Below, piece by piece: positions 37,367-46,774 of a DNA stretch of 64,000 nucleotides (position 1 is its first letter; the number at the start of each line of letters is the position of its first letter). A program made the position numbers and the translations under genes. This DNA comes from Pseudoalteromonas luteoviolacea (GTDB lineage: Bacteria > Pseudomonadota > Gammaproteobacteria > Enterobacterales > Alteromonadaceae): assembly GCF_000814765.1 (NCBI RefSeq), contig NZ_JWIC01000007.1, positions 532,081 to 596,080 of the forward strand, written 5' to 3'. The notes under the pieces are model-generated. The model saw only the letters and a program-made list of their open reading frames with translations, was not told the origin of the DNA and searched no databases.

Positions 37367-38400
37367 TATTGGTTATGTTGATATGATTGAGCGTGTTGGA
37401 TACGTGCCTCAAGGCTTGGGTGCGTAGATAGATATTCTAGCCACTGTGCACGCTCTGATGTTGAGTCTTTATCAGTTTCCGAAAGCGTTTTTAAATGCTT
37501 GAGGGCGTCGGCAAAATCTGTGTTTGAATGACCAAGTTGAGTAAGCCGTTCCAGTGCGAAATTGTCTGCTTCCCACTCCATTTTTTGTGAAAATTGTGCG
37601 CCCATGATTAAGTTTCCAGACCCTATGAGCAGTTCCAAGATCCCTTCCATATCGCCAAATATAAAGCTCATGGCAATGGTGCCTGCAAATGCCTGTGCAG
37701 CAAGTCGAATGCTATGCTTTCCTTCGACATGGCCTATTTCATGTAGCAATACAGCACGAATTGCATCGGGGTTGTCTTTAAGTGCCGAGATCAGGTCGTC
37801 CGTTATGACAACTTGCCCATGGGGTAGCGCAAACGCGTTGGCACCAAAATGCTCAGAAGCATAAATACCAAGTTGATATTGCTCTTGTGATAGAGCAACT
37901 TTGACTAACGCATCCTCCCAAATGGCATGTATTTCTTGCTGCGTTTGAGGCGGCAGTGCGCTCGGTGATAAAAAGTTTTCTTCAACCACATACATAGATT
38001 GCTCACCCATGGTCTCTACAATACTGTCAGGTACATAGTCGACTATCAGCACGGCTGCCATCGGGGTCACCTTAAATAAAAGAACGTAAACTAATAAGGG
38101 TGTGAGTAATAATGCCGATAAGATCATGCCATAGTGACGTTCAAACTTGGCCATCCCTTGACGGTGAGCGCTAATAGGCCAAATAAAGTCGGGACTATGA
38201 GGCACAAAACGTTCTCCAGAAGGTAGGGTGGCTTGTACTGGAACACCTGGGATCTGAGTGGATAGTGACACATTATCAAGTGCACAACGAGCAGCGCGAT
38301 TTTGATCGTAATGGATCACTAGCTGCCCATTTTCGAGCAGCGCTTCTACTTCGTATGCGGTGCTATTCGAAAATGGGTAAAGCAGGCCTGAGACTCGCAT
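37366..38400 (-). CDS. M48 family zinc metallopeptidase
   Basis: 344 residues. An N-terminal 90-residue segment is followed by a membrane span (YGMILSALLLTPLLVYVLLF), then the zinc site HEIGHVEGKH and a downstream EWEADNFAL with the third ligand Glu. It follows the DUF898 gene with only two bases between, a known pair; M48 peptidases act on membrane or periplasmic proteins. Substrate unknown. Confidence 0.9.
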   Translation of the reverse strand: MRVSGLLYPFSNSTAYEVEALLENGQLVIHYDQNRAARCALDNVSLSTQIPGVPVQATLPSGERFVPHSPDFIWPISAHRQGMAKFERHYGMILSALLLTPLLVYVLLFKVTPMAAVLIVDYVPDSIVETMGEQSMYVVEENFLSPSALPPQTQQEIHAIWEDALVKVALSQEQYQLGIYASEHFGANAFALPHGQVVITDDLISALKDNPDAIRAVLLHEIGHVEGKHSIRLAAQAFAGTIAMSFIFGDMEGILELLIGSGNLIMGAQFSQKMEWEADNFALERLTQLGHSNTDFADALKHLKTLSETDKDSTSERAQWLEYLSTHPSLEARIQHAQSYQHNQ

Positions 38401-38402
38401 AG

Positions 38403-39449
38403 CTACGTCAGAGACACATCAACATCAAACAATGTTGCTGCCTCATCTCCTAGCGAGGATTCCGACGAATCCATTGTGTCTAAAACGCTGTCAGCTGTTG
38501 GTAACACGCTAATTGCACTGGCTTTAGCAAGCACATGGGTTTTGCGTATTTTTGCCCAAGGGTAAGCAAGCCCTAGAGTTGCGCCAATTGCAAGTATGTT
38601 CGTGGCCTCGACATAGGCATATCTCACAGGCGAAAGGTCTGAATGTAGCTCTGCAACGTCATTAATGGTTGTACTATTGAAAATATGATTTCTGATTAGC
38701 GCTTGGTAAATTGCCTTTAATAGATAGATACAAGCAAAATAAGCAGGTACAACGATGAATAGGGCATTTGCTGAGTTCTCGAAGCTGCCACCTGCTGCAA
38801 ATATAATCGCAATAATCAATGGGATGGAGGCAAGAGAGCTTAAGAATGTAATGAGTATTGCACTTAAGTAGGTACTTGTTGAAAGTTTTGCTGAAAACGG
38901 TTTGTCTCCAAATTGCATATTATTACACAAGTATTCATCGATTTTTTTTAACGCCCATGGCGTCAGTAGGTAAAACGTCAATAGGCACAGAATAGGCAGG
39001 AGAACAAAGACCTTAAATGCTTGGCCATAGCTGCCTTGAAAGTTGAATCGGATATTTCTGAACCGAGTCATCCGCATATTAAATTTGAAGCTCTGATTGA
39101 TGAGCCAAGGTGCGGCTATGGTGAGTGCGAGGGCCATTATTAAACCAATAACTGGAAAGTAATTGGCACAAAACAAGTAGGCTACGAGTAGCAGGGCTGC
39201 GACAACACGTCCTTTGAGAATTTGCATTGGGGTAGCCAAGTACTCAAAACGATGACCGTCAATACTGGTATTGCCATAAAAATATTGTTTAGTTCTGACT
39301 GTTGCCCAGGCAGAGTAAATGCCTAAAGTGGCAATACTTAAAAGTAGGTTAACAATCCATATGCCAAAGAAATCTTTGGCATTGCCCGTAAAGCTAATAA
39401 GTTTGGGGGTGTCTTGACCTACTTGTGTAGGTTGGTTCGCTGAATCCAT
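38403..39449 (-). CDS. YjgN/DUF898 family membrane protein
   Basis: Start at 39449 (MDSANQ) has AGGAG ten bases upstream; the alternative ATG nine bases earlier lies directly on that site. 348 residues with six or more spans. FFGIWIVNLLLSIATLGIYSAWATVRTKQYFYGNT is the DUF898 hallmark, seen again near the C-terminus. First gene of an operon with the M48 peptidase. Function unknown, possibly the peptidase's membrane partner. Confidence 0.85.
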   Translation of the reverse strand: MDSANQPTQVGQDTPKLISFTGNAKDFFGIWIVNLLLSIATLGIYSAWATVRTKQYFYGNTSIDGHRFEYLATPMQILKGRVVAALLLVAYLFCANYFPVIGLIMALALTIAAPWLINQSFKFNMRMTRFRNIRFNFQGSYGQAFKVFVLLPILCLLTFYLLTPWALKKIDEYLCNNMQFGDKPFSAKLSTSTYLSAILITFLSSLASIPLIIAIIFAAGGSFENSANALFIVVPAYFACIYLLKAIYQALIRNHIFNSTTINDVAELHSDLSPVRYAYVEATNILAIGATLGLAYPWAKIRKTHVLAKASAISVLPTADSVLDTMDSSESSLGDEAATLFDVDVSLT

Positions 39450-39634
39450 ATATATCATACTCCTAGAAATGCCAATTTATGATACACACTATGTTTCAAT
39501 AAAAGCAACAAACTGCCAATTTCTATGTAAATATTTATGAATGAAAAATAGGCCACTGTTGAATTTAATTTTTCCTTGATTAAGCTAGAGAAAAATTAAA
39601 TATCAGTGATGAATAACGCAGCTAAGGTAAAGAG

Positions 39635-40507
39635 ATGAGTAAGGATAATTTTGTGATTAGGGCGATGACTCATGATGAAATAAATATCGCGATAGATTGG
39701 GCTGCGGCAGAAGGCTGGAACCCAGGGGAGTGTGATGCCACAAGTTACGCATTAGCCGATCCACAAGGGTTTTTGATAGGGCTTCTCAATGATGAACCTA
39801 TCGCGGTTATCTCTGCAATGAAATATGATGCGAGTTTTGGCTTTATCGGTTTTTATATTGTGAAACCAGATTATAGAGGGAAGGGCTATGGTTACCAGAT
39901 CTGGCAAGCGGCGATGTCATACCTGTCTGGTTGCAACATTGGCCTAGATGGTGTTGTTGAACAACAAGCAAATTATCAAAAATCAGGGTTTAAACTTGCC
40001 TATCGGAATATCAGATATCAAGGTACATTCACGGAGAGTGAAATAGTAAAGATCAGCACTTCAGTTGATGGAGATATCGAGGCGGTAGATGAAACATCGA
40101 TCACTCAATACGAACGTGATTTTTTCCCTGCAGATCGTGATGAGTTTAATTATCGATGGCGCACTCAAGCTAATGCACATGCTGTGAGTATACAAGCCCA
40201 ACAAGAAGTACTTGGATATGGTGTTATCCGAGCCTGTAGAACTGGATATAAAATTGGGCCTCTTTACGCAAATGATGCAGAGCATGCTAAAGCGCTGCTC
40301 AAAGCCTTGTTGTTAAAAATCGCGAAGGGTTCAGAACAGCCGCTAGACGTGTTTTTAGATACGCCGGAGCCAAATCAAGCAGCGGTGAATTTAGCCGAAT
40401 TATTAGGTATGAATATGGTGTTTGAAACGGCAAGAATGTACACAGGAGACTCTCCAGCTTTGCCAATTGCGCGCACGTTTGGTGTCGCATCATTTGAAAT
40501 TGGTTAG
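39635..40507 (+). CDS. GNAT acetyltransferase with C-terminal YitH/HolE-like domain
   Basis: 290 residues. Residues 1-130 form a GNAT domain with FYIVKPDYRGKGYGYQIW as the acetyl-CoA loop. The C-terminal half (DRDEFNYRWRTQANAHAV, YGVIRACRTGYKIGPLYA) resembles the second domain of YitH-type acetyltransferases. Substrate unknown. Upstream bases include an AT-rich promoter region. Confidence 0.8.
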   Translation: MSKDNFVIRAMTHDEINIAIDWAAAEGWNPGECDATSYALADPQGFLIGLLNDEPIAVISAMKYDASFGFIGFYIVKPDYRGKGYGYQIWQAAMSYLSGCNIGLDGVVEQQANYQKSGFKLAYRNIRYQGTFTESEIVKISTSVDGDIEAVDETSITQYERDFFPADRDEFNYRWRTQANAHAVSIQAQQEVLGYGVIRACRTGYKIGPLYANDAEHAKALLKALLLKIAKGSEQPLDVFLDTPEPNQAAVNLAELLGMNMVFETARMYTGDSPALPIARTFGVASFEIG

Positions 40508-40600
40508 CACGGCGCTGCGCCAGCGACATAGTAATACTTCTTTAGAATAGCGCGCCCGACTATATGGGGGCTTGAACGTCTTGGTTAATTAAGGACTTGT

Positions 40601-41455
40601 ATGACAAAACATAACGCGATATTTATCCTATTTTGTGGTGATGAGATCACGCCCAATAAACCGGTTTATGCGCCCCCCTCTTTAAGTGCAGAGGGTTACA
40701 TACATGCGTGTACAGCAGAGCAAGTAAAAGATGTGTATCAGCATTTTTACGCAAGCTTGGATGACGTCAAAGTGGCTGTGGTTGATCCGCGCCTTATTCA
40801 TGCGCAGTTGATTTTTGAAGCGCCTAGTGAGCCGCTTGGCAGCCATGCATTGTTTCCACATATTTATGGCAAGCTCAATACAGATGCGATTGTCGATGTT
40901 GTTGAATACCCTCTCTTTGCGCATCGAGAAGTGTCATCCACTCTGTTAGATGTGCTGGCACATTATCGCTTTCTTCGTCTGCCCGTTGAAGGGACTCTAT
41001 ATAAAAGTACTTGGCGTGCTAAGACAGAGCTTCATGATAATAAACCTATTGGCACAGCCATGATCGGTATGTATTGCCATGCGCTCAAAAGCGTATCGTG
41101 TTTTCACCGACTCACACATGAAGAAATTTGGCACTTTTATCAAGGCGATGCGTTCAATCTGTACTTACTTTACCCTGATGGGCACGTTGAAACTGTGGTG
41201 ATGGGCCCTGACTTTAAGCAGGGGCAACAGTTACAGTACCGTATTCCTGCTGGTGTTTGGCAGGCTGGGGAACTGAGTGAGCGTGGACAATATGCGATAT
41301 TTGGCTGCACAATGGCACCGGGGTTTACAGGCGATTGTTTTGAAGCGGCAGATCATCAGGCTTTAAAAATTGACTATCCTGAGGTTGCAGACATATGCGA
41401 TAGACTTGCAGTCAATCATCATCAAACCAAAATGCCTTCTGGCTTTGCAAGTTAA
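40601..41455 (+). CDS. DUF952-cupin_5 (DUF985) fusion protein
   Basis: 284 residues. The first 110 residues match DUF952 (AEGYIHACTAEQVKDVYQHF, LFPHIYGKLNTDAI), and the rest matches the cupin_5/DUF985 domain: GTAMIGMYCHALKSVSCFHR, HEEIWHFYQGDAF, CTMAPGFTGDCFE. The two domains are more often separate proteins. Neither has a settled function; the cupin half could bind a metal through its His residues. Confidence 0.8.
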   Translation: MTKHNAIFILFCGDEITPNKPVYAPPSLSAEGYIHACTAEQVKDVYQHFYASLDDVKVAVVDPRLIHAQLIFEAPSEPLGSHALFPHIYGKLNTDAIVDVVEYPLFAHREVSSTLLDVLAHYRFLRLPVEGTLYKSTWRAKTELHDNKPIGTAMIGMYCHALKSVSCFHRLTHEEIWHFYQGDAFNLYLLYPDGHVETVVMGPDFKQGQQLQYRIPAGVWQAGELSERGQYAIFGCTMAPGFTGDCFEAADHQALKIDYPEVADICDRLAVNHHQTKMPSGFAS

Positions 41456-41546
41456 CTTACTATTTTGGCCTCGGATGAGTGGATAATTTGGTCTGTTCAT
41501 ATTGTTCCTCTATATTCAATAAGTAATTAACGACTGGGAACTTGAT

Positions 41547-42563
41547 TTGATAGGTAAGGCTGTACTGTTCACTATTGGGTTGTTTATTTCTTTTACACCT
41601 GAGGCAAAGCCGTCTGTAGAGCAACAGATGGAGAGGTTGCTGGAGGTTGAAGATTATTTAACGGTGAAACCTTCTCACTCTTTGTATTTGCTTAAAACAA
41701 TGCCTGATATTGATGTATTACCTCCGGCGCTCAAGATCCGCTGGCATGTTTTACGGGTACGTGCATCAGTGCCTACCAATCAACTCCTTTTGCTAGAGCA
41801 GTCTCTTGAGACTTTGTTTACGCATAGTACACATCCATACTTCATCAATAAATTGACCAGTATTCTAAGTGCGCTTGGAATTTGGCTGCGTCGAAAAGGG
41901 CACTTGAATGAGGCGGACATGAGTCTGCAATGTGCACTCAAATACGCAGAAAATGCATCACAACGCTTAACATTGATAAATAGCAGAGCTTTGGTTGCAA
42001 GACATATGGGAGCACACCAAAAAGCGATCGCGCTCTATCAGCAAGCGGCTTTGTTGGCTCAAGAACAGCACAATGTATCGATGGCTGCAACCATCAATAA
42101 TAATTTAGGTGCGATAGCATTAGATTTGACTCACTATGATCAAGCGGATGGTTATTTAAGAGCTGCGCTAGAAGGGTATCAACGTGTGGATAAACGCTCT
42201 GGACATATTACTGCGGGAACCAACTTACTTTTTTTATTCGTGTTAAAAGGTGAAAGCATCAACTATGCGCGTTTGTATTCGCCTATAAAAGCGCTGACTG
42301 ATGCTTTTCCGAATCAAGCAAAAAAGGCTTTTTTACAATGGATCAATATCACTTATTTAACGCAGCAAGGCCAAAAGCTATCAGCACAAGAGCGCATGCA
42401 GTTACAAACATTATTTAATCAATTAGAGAGCGATCAAGTCCGGCGGTTAGTTGCAACACATTTGGCACCGAAAGTAAAAGTGACAGTCCCGGCTTTAACT
42501 GAGCAGCGTATTCAAGCATTTCAGGCGAAGTGGTTTGAACAAGTAAGGCGATGTGATTGGTGA
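41547..42563 (+). CDS. Exported TPR protein
   Basis: A TTG start at 41547 is taken because GGGAA is six bases upstream and the product begins with a signal peptide (LIGKAVLFTIGLFISFTPEAK). 338 residues with several TPR units in the middle (ALVARHMGAHQKAIALYQQA; NNNLGAIALDLTHYDQADGY). No enzymatic domain. TPR sensors of this type often face the periplasm; it lacks a kinase domain. Function unknown. Confidence 0.65.
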   Translation: MIGKAVLFTIGLFISFTPEAKPSVEQQMERLLEVEDYLTVKPSHSLYLLKTMPDIDVLPPALKIRWHVLRVRASVPTNQLLLLEQSLETLFTHSTHPYFINKLTSILSALGIWLRRKGHLNEADMSLQCALKYAENASQRLTLINSRALVARHMGAHQKAIALYQQAALLAQEQHNVSMAATINNNLGAIALDLTHYDQADGYLRAALEGYQRVDKRSGHITAGTNLLFLFVLKGESINYARLYSPIKALTDAFPNQAKKAFLQWINITYLTQQGQKLSAQERMQLQTLFNQLESDQVRRLVATHLAPKVKVTVPALTEQRIQAFQAKWFEQVRRCDW

Positions 42564-42630
42564 TTAATTATTTAATTATCATTACGGTGTGTTCGTCAAA
42601 GCATGTATCGATAGTTAAGCGTTAGCATCA

Positions 42631-43188
42631 ATGAAAAAAATAGAAGTGGTAGAGTATCAGCCTCGATGGACAGAAGAGTTTATTGCTATTCAGTCAGTTT
42701 TGCAGCAGGTATTAGGTGGGTTGGCTGTGCGTATTGATCACATAGGTTCGACCGCAGTTCCCGGTCTTGTAGCGAAAGATGTAATAGACATTCAAGTGAG
42801 TGTAAAGGACCTTGACAACCCGTATTTAGTATCTGTTTTGCGTGAAGCAGGGTATGTTTTCAGGCCCGACATTACCCATGATAATTTAATCGGTTATCAA
42901 GCGGGAGATGTATGCTTGGGGAAGCGATACTTTCGAGAGCCACCTGGACAGCGACAAACTCATATTCACATCAGAGAAGTAGGTCGAGTGAACCAAGGCT
43001 ACGCTTTACAATTTCGTGATTTTTTGCGTGATAATAAACCGATCGCAGATGCGTACGGTAAAATAAAAAGTGCGCTGGCTCGGCGTTTTCCAAATGATGA
43101 AGCCGCATACTATGAATTCAAAGACCCTTATATGGATTCACTTTTTTATGCTGCCAGTTTGCTTGAGAGTAAAAATCAGACACAATAA
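42631..43188 (+). CDS. GrpB family protein (UPF0157), second copy
   Basis: 185 residues; IDHIGSTAVPGLVAKDVIDIQVSV is the GrpB signature and QTHIHIREVG carries the conserved His pair. It is clearly a paralogue or independent member relative to the copy at 28.3 kb (different length and sequence). Followed 29 bases later by a flavin-binding protein gene in the same direction. Confidence 0.85.
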   Translation: MKKIEVVEYQPRWTEEFIAIQSVLQQVLGGLAVRIDHIGSTAVPGLVAKDVIDIQVSVKDLDNPYLVSVLREAGYVFRPDITHDNLIGYQAGDVCLGKRYFREPPGQRQTHIHIREVGRVNQGYALQFRDFLRDNKPIADAYGKIKSALARRFPNDEAAYYEFKDPYMDSLFYAASLLESKNQTQ

Positions 43189-43217
43189 AATCAGCTAACA
43201 AAAAATGGGACATTCAT

Positions 43218-43706
43218 ATGGATATACATACCAATTGGCTCGAAATAAAAACCCTGTTTAAGCGCTCTTTTAAGTCCTCCTTTCATTATGCGATTGCCAG
43301 TGTTTCTGCTGAGGGGGAACCACATATTACGCCTATAGGCTCGTTAATTTTGACTGAACCAGGAAAAGGGTATTATTTTGAAAAATTCACAACACACTTG
43401 CCCAAATCTGCCCATCTTCAGGGGAGAGTTTGCATTTTAGCGGTCAATGGCAGTATGTGGTATTGGCTAAAGTCTTTGCTTAGAGGCGAGTTTGTCAGTC
43501 GGCCCGCGGTGCGTTTATATGGCACTTTAGGGGAGTTAAGAGATGCCACTGAGCAGGAGAAGGCAAAATTTCAAAAGCGGGTCAGTAAAACTCGTTTTAC
43601 TCGAGGTTACACATTGCTTTGGAAAAATATGTCTAAAGTACGTGACATTGAATTTGATAAAGTTGAACAAGTCAAAATCGGTGCTATGACTAAACGCTTT
43701 TTCTAG
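43218..43706 (+). CDS. Pyridoxamine 5'-phosphate oxidase-like flavin-binding protein
   Basis: 162 residues. The split-barrel fold is suggested by FHYAIASVSAEGEPHITPIGSL and GRVCILAVNGSMWYWL. Members bind FMN, F420 or haem and reduce small molecules. Close behind the GrpB gene; may be co-transcribed. Confidence 0.7.
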   Translation: MDIHTNWLEIKTLFKRSFKSSFHYAIASVSAEGEPHITPIGSLILTEPGKGYYFEKFTTHLPKSAHLQGRVCILAVNGSMWYWLKSLLRGEFVSRPAVRLYGTLGELRDATEQEKAKFQKRVSKTRFTRGYTLLWKNMSKVRDIEFDKVEQVKIGAMTKRFF

Positions 43707-43717
43707 TCGAAAATTAC

Positions 43718-43750
43718 CCTCTGCACCGCTCTGTATTCATAGTGCAGAGG
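43718..43750. terminator. Hairpin between convergent genes
   Basis: A 9-bp perfect stem, CCTCTGCAC/GTGCAGAGG, with a 15-base loop, just past the flavin-binding protein stop and before the end of the DUF998 gene on the other strand. Confidence 0.5.
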
Positions 43751-43758
43751 TCGTAAGA

Positions 43759-44361
43759 TTAGGTCGAGCTCCAAAGTAGCAGAGACAGTGTGGCTAACCA
43801 AATGAGTTTGGCCCAATATGAAATACGCTGATATAAACCTAAATAGGTTTTTTGTTTGAACGCCTTTGCCATTCGGTATAGATAAAAACAGGCAATGGCG
43901 GCAGACACACCTGAAAAAATACGAAATTCAAAAGCCAGATCACTAAACAGGACTAGCAGCGGTGCGATTAAGAGTGATAGCAGCATGACAAGCCCTGCGT
44001 GAGAGTGAATTTGGCAATTTAGTGTTGGGGTTTTTGTGTACGGATCTTTATCCATAGGAAAGTACCCCGCAACCCAGGTCCCAATACCATGGATGATGAT
44101 TAACCAACCCACTGCGGTGAGCGTTAAAGCTTCGTTTGCATGCGCTATAACACTCCAGCCAAATAAACAAAATAATAGCCCTAAGGGGTAGTTGTTAATG
44201 AGCGGTGAGAGTTTTTCTGTGGGGCTGCCTGTTGCGCCAAGCTCACTGCAAAATTGCGTTTTATGGTTGTAGTTCGGATAGAATTTACCTGCGATATAGA
44301 CACCTATCGTTATCCAAATAGTGGCAATAAAGCCTGTCAGTAGCACGACACTACCTGCCAT
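43759..44361 (-). CDS. DUF998 family membrane protein
   Basis: Start at 44361 (MAGSVVLLTGF) with AAGGAG seven bases upstream; the longer frame is a run-on. 200 residues, six predicted spans. YPNYNHKTQFCSELGATGSP is the DUF998 signature. Function unknown. Downstream of the TPR gene in the same direction. Confidence 0.8.
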   Translation of the reverse strand: MAGSVVLLTGFIATIWITIGVYIAGKFYPNYNHKTQFCSELGATGSPTEKLSPLINNYPLGLLFCLFGWSVIAHANEALTLTAVGWLIIIHGIGTWVAGYFPMDKDPYTKTPTLNCQIHSHAGLVMLLSLLIAPLLVLFSDLAFEFRIFSGVSAAIACFYLYRMAKAFKQKTYLGLYQRISYWAKLIWLATLSLLLWSST

Positions 44362-44499
44362 GGAATTCTCCTTATGGTTATTGGTATTTTTTTTGTTGAT
44401 GTTGAAAATAAAATACGTGAATAATAGTTGGCGGTCAATTCCTATTGAAGCATTACCAACCAACTTTATTAACAAAGCATGAGGAGAAACAAAGGTGAG

Positions 44500-45294
44500 T
44501 TAAAGGGTATCTTGTTGCAGTTTTATGTAGATCTCTTCGAAAACGTGTTTTTGCTGGGGAAAGGCATGCATACCTTGTTTGAACACTTCACTGGCGCGCA
44601 CATAGTCTTCCAGATTGATATAACACATGCCTTTATAATACAGCGCTGTCATCCCTTGTGGATTAACGACCAAAGACTGATCAAAGTAGTTGATGGCTGT
44701 TTTAAAATCTCCCATATCCATGTAAGCAAAACCGATATTATCGATTGCTTCAAAGTACATTGGGTAGATATGAATGGCTTGCTTATATGCTTCAATCGCT
44801 TGCTTGTATTGGGCTGCTTGATTTAAAGCATACCCTTTTGTGTACAGCGTATTAGCTCTGAAAATGAGGTCATCAACTTTTTGGTTTGTTGCCTCAGCGT
44901 ACTTGTTAAAGTCATGACTTTTTAAGTAGTGAATGTAGCCTTTCAATTCAGCCTTAAGGGGCGTGTCATTACCGATAAATAGCCACTTTTTCTCAAGCTT
45001 GGCATGTGCAATGGTGGAGTGATATGTTGCAACTGATAACTTATTCACTTCTTCAAGCTTTGGCTTGTGTTTCGTGCTGTTGTACAGCAAGGCATGAATA
45101 GTTGATGATTGCTCATTTGTATCAATATCTAGAATTTTAGCGGTTCGCCAAACACCATTTTCTTTCGTTGTAAATACATCACCAATGTTGTAGTGGTATG
45201 TTACTTTATAGTAAGCATTACTTGCTTGTACGTGTAAGGTCAGTACGGGGAGAAAGGTAAACAGCAAAATTAATGACACTAGGGCGTTACGCAT
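44500..45294 (-). CDS. Exported TPR protein
   Basis: 264 residues with a signal peptide (ALVSLILLFTFLPVLTLHVQA). The C-terminal half has at least three TPR units (AAQYKQAIEAYKQAIHIYPM, DNIGFAYMDMGDFKTAINYF, YKGMCYINLEDYVRASEVF). The N-terminal half (YHYNIGDVFTTKENGVWRTA) has beta character and no match. Function unknown. Confidence 0.7.
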   Translation of the reverse strand: MRNALVSLILLFTFLPVLTLHVQASNAYYKVTYHYNIGDVFTTKENGVWRTAKILDIDTNEQSSTIHALLYNSTKHKPKLEEVNKLSVATYHSTIAHAKLEKKWLFIGNDTPLKAELKGYIHYLKSHDFNKYAEATNQKVDDLIFRANTLYTKGYALNQAAQYKQAIEAYKQAIHIYPMYFEAIDNIGFAYMDMGDFKTAINYFDQSLVVNPQGMTALYYKGMCYINLEDYVRASEVFKQGMHAFPQQKHVFEEIYIKLQQDTL

Positions 45295-45525
45295 TATTAA
45301 AAGACTTATAATTATAAATTACTATGTAGTAAGTAAATACTGACTAATTCACCGTTTATGGGGCGGATTCTCTCAGATCCATTTCGGTTTGTCATCCTAA
45401 AAAACAGAATTAGAGAAATTTTTATTAAGAAATGAGATTATTCATAATAACAAAACAAACATCTGTTGACGTTGTGTATGAAATATGTACTTTTCGAGTG
45501 AAAAGATATGTATAAGAAGGGCGGA

Positions 45526-46158
45526 TTATCCGCGCACTTTGCTTTGTTCAACCAGTTTAGCTGTATCAATCTCAACAACAAAAAGCATAGAAATTAATAA
45601 GGCACATATTGACGCACGTAGCGTATAGGCAATTATTTCGTAGCTATCATAAACAACGGTTAAATGTGTCAACGTGCCAAAAAAGTGGTTTGTGAAGCCC
45701 AGATCAATGGTATTTCTGACAAAGTTTTCTATGAGCATGAGCGCCATTAACATCGTCGTCATAAAGAGACAAAAAGCGATGAGTCCCTCTGCGTAGGTCG
45801 GGGCAATATTATGTGTTTGTTTGAAAAGTTGTTTGGTCAGTCTAACTCTGAGCAAAAGGACAATACAGGTACTCAAAAATAGTAACAATTGCACACCATA
45901 TACGATTGAACCAAGCCAAATCATGGGGAGCGTTTCAGACTCTAGAGGGATCAGGTAATTGAATGACACAAATTCAAATAAAGACATGGCGAGAATAAGG
46001 GCAGTAATCGAGACCGCGTTGATATTGTCTATTCTAAGTAGGAGAACACCAAAACAAAATGAGATGGTCGCAAATGACATAAACATCCAGTCATATGAAT
46101 AGACAAATATCAAAGCGATGATCATGAAGGCTGCACAAGAGATGCGCAAAAGACTCAT
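45526..46158 (-). CDS. Six-span membrane protein, possible immunity or export partner
   Basis: 210 residues with about six hydrophobic spans and short loops; no recognised family. It begins 12 bases after the stop of a 42-residue Lys/Pro-rich peptide gene and so is almost certainly co-translated from the same message. A membrane protein directly behind a small candidate bacteriocin-type peptide is a common position for an immunity protein; that role is inference. A GCGGATTATCCGC hairpin overlaps its stop (45521-45533) and may terminate transcription. Confidence 0.65.
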   Translation of the reverse strand: MSLLRISCAAFMIIALIFVYSYDWMFMSFATISFCFGVLLLRIDNINAVSITALILAMSLFEFVSFNYLIPLESETLPMIWLGSIVYGVQLLLFLSTCIVLLLRVRLTKQLFKQTHNIAPTYAEGLIAFCLFMTTMLMALMLIENFVRNTIDLGFTNHFFGTLTHLTVVYDSYEIIAYTLRASICALLISMLFVVEIDTAKLVEQSKVRG

Positions 46159-46170
46159 GATACAGAGAAC

Positions 46171-46299
46171 TTAAAGCTGAATAATAGGTGGTTGTTTGGG
46201 TTTTACGGGTTTAGTTGTCGGGTATTTGGTTTTGTAGGCACCATTTACAAGTCGACATGTATCTTGAGAGAGTAGTTGAGTGTTCAGTGGTATTTTCAT
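46171..46299 (-). CDS. 42-residue Lys/Pro-rich peptide with double-glycine-like leader
   Basis: Too short for ordinary gene calling. ATG at 46299 is preceded by AAGGA eight bases upstream. The N-terminus holds LLSQDTCRLVNGA, which fits the double-glycine leader pattern (L at -12, S at -11, V at -4, G at -2, A at -1). Cleavage after GA would leave a 21-residue core starting YKTKYPTTKP with five Lys and five Pro and no acidic residue, like a proline-rich cationic antimicrobial peptide. It lies between an XRE regulator and a six-span membrane protein on the same strand. No C39 peptidase is visible in the window. Confidence 0.6.
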   Translation of the reverse strand: MKIPLNTQLLSQDTCRLVNGAYKTKYPTTKPVKPKQPPIIQL

Positions 46300-46364
46300 G
46301 GTTATTTTCCTTATATTTATTGCCCTTTGGGGACATTTTATGGTTTTTGAATAAGGCCTGATGA

Positions 46365-46664
46365 CTACTTTTCGTGCTTTAGCTTGTTGACTTTGCGGTA
46401 TCGGTGCAAGTTATTTTCGATAACAAGATCACGTAAAGTTTGAAGCTGTTCTTCAATAGCGCTTAAATCGAATTTGCATGCGAGTGACCATTTAAGGTAA
46501 TCCTTGTACTTAATGTCACTTACGCCATTTTCATAATTAATAATTGTTGCTTCGCTCGTCCCGAGCACTTTGGCCATTTGCTTCTGAGTCTTGTTAGCTG
46601 CGAGCCTCATTACCTTTAAGTCACTTAAGCTTTGCTCATCGTGCGGCCTAACAGTTTTATTCAA
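46365..46664 (-). CDS. XRE-family helix-turn-helix regulator
   Basis: 99 residues from a TTG start at 46664 with AGGGCGAG upstream; no ATG is available before the helix-turn-helix. KVMRLAANKTQKQMAKVLGTSEATIINYENG is a clear Cro/CI-type DNA-binding domain; the C-terminus is helical and basic. It is 65 bases upstream of the small peptide gene and divergent from the plus-strand cluster, so it may control both. Confidence 0.85.
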   Translation of the reverse strand: MNKTVRPHDEQSLSDLKVMRLAANKTQKQMAKVLGTSEATIINYENGVSDIKYKDYLKWSLACKFDLSAIEEQLQTLRDLVIENNLHRYRKVNKLKHEK

Positions 46665-46774
46665 TGTCTCGCCCTAAATACAAAAATGTTAATTAATCTA
46701 AAGACTTTTAGATGTTTAAGCATTTATTATAAAAATGTTAAATTATGTAAATACTATATATGGAGCATACCGTA
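46665..46774. promoter_or_regulatory. Divergent promoter region with direct repeats
   Basis: Two copies of AAAAATGTTAA start at 46682 and 46731, 49 bases apart, with a near palindrome CTAAAGACTTTTAG between them. Spacing and placement between the XRE gene and the divergent cluster suggest operator sites for that regulator. AT-rich throughout. Confidence 0.45.

Noticed and set aside
44479..44826. Plus-strand open frame of 115 codons
   Set aside because: Lies antisense to the TPR gene at 44500-45294, without a ribosome site or recognisable domain.
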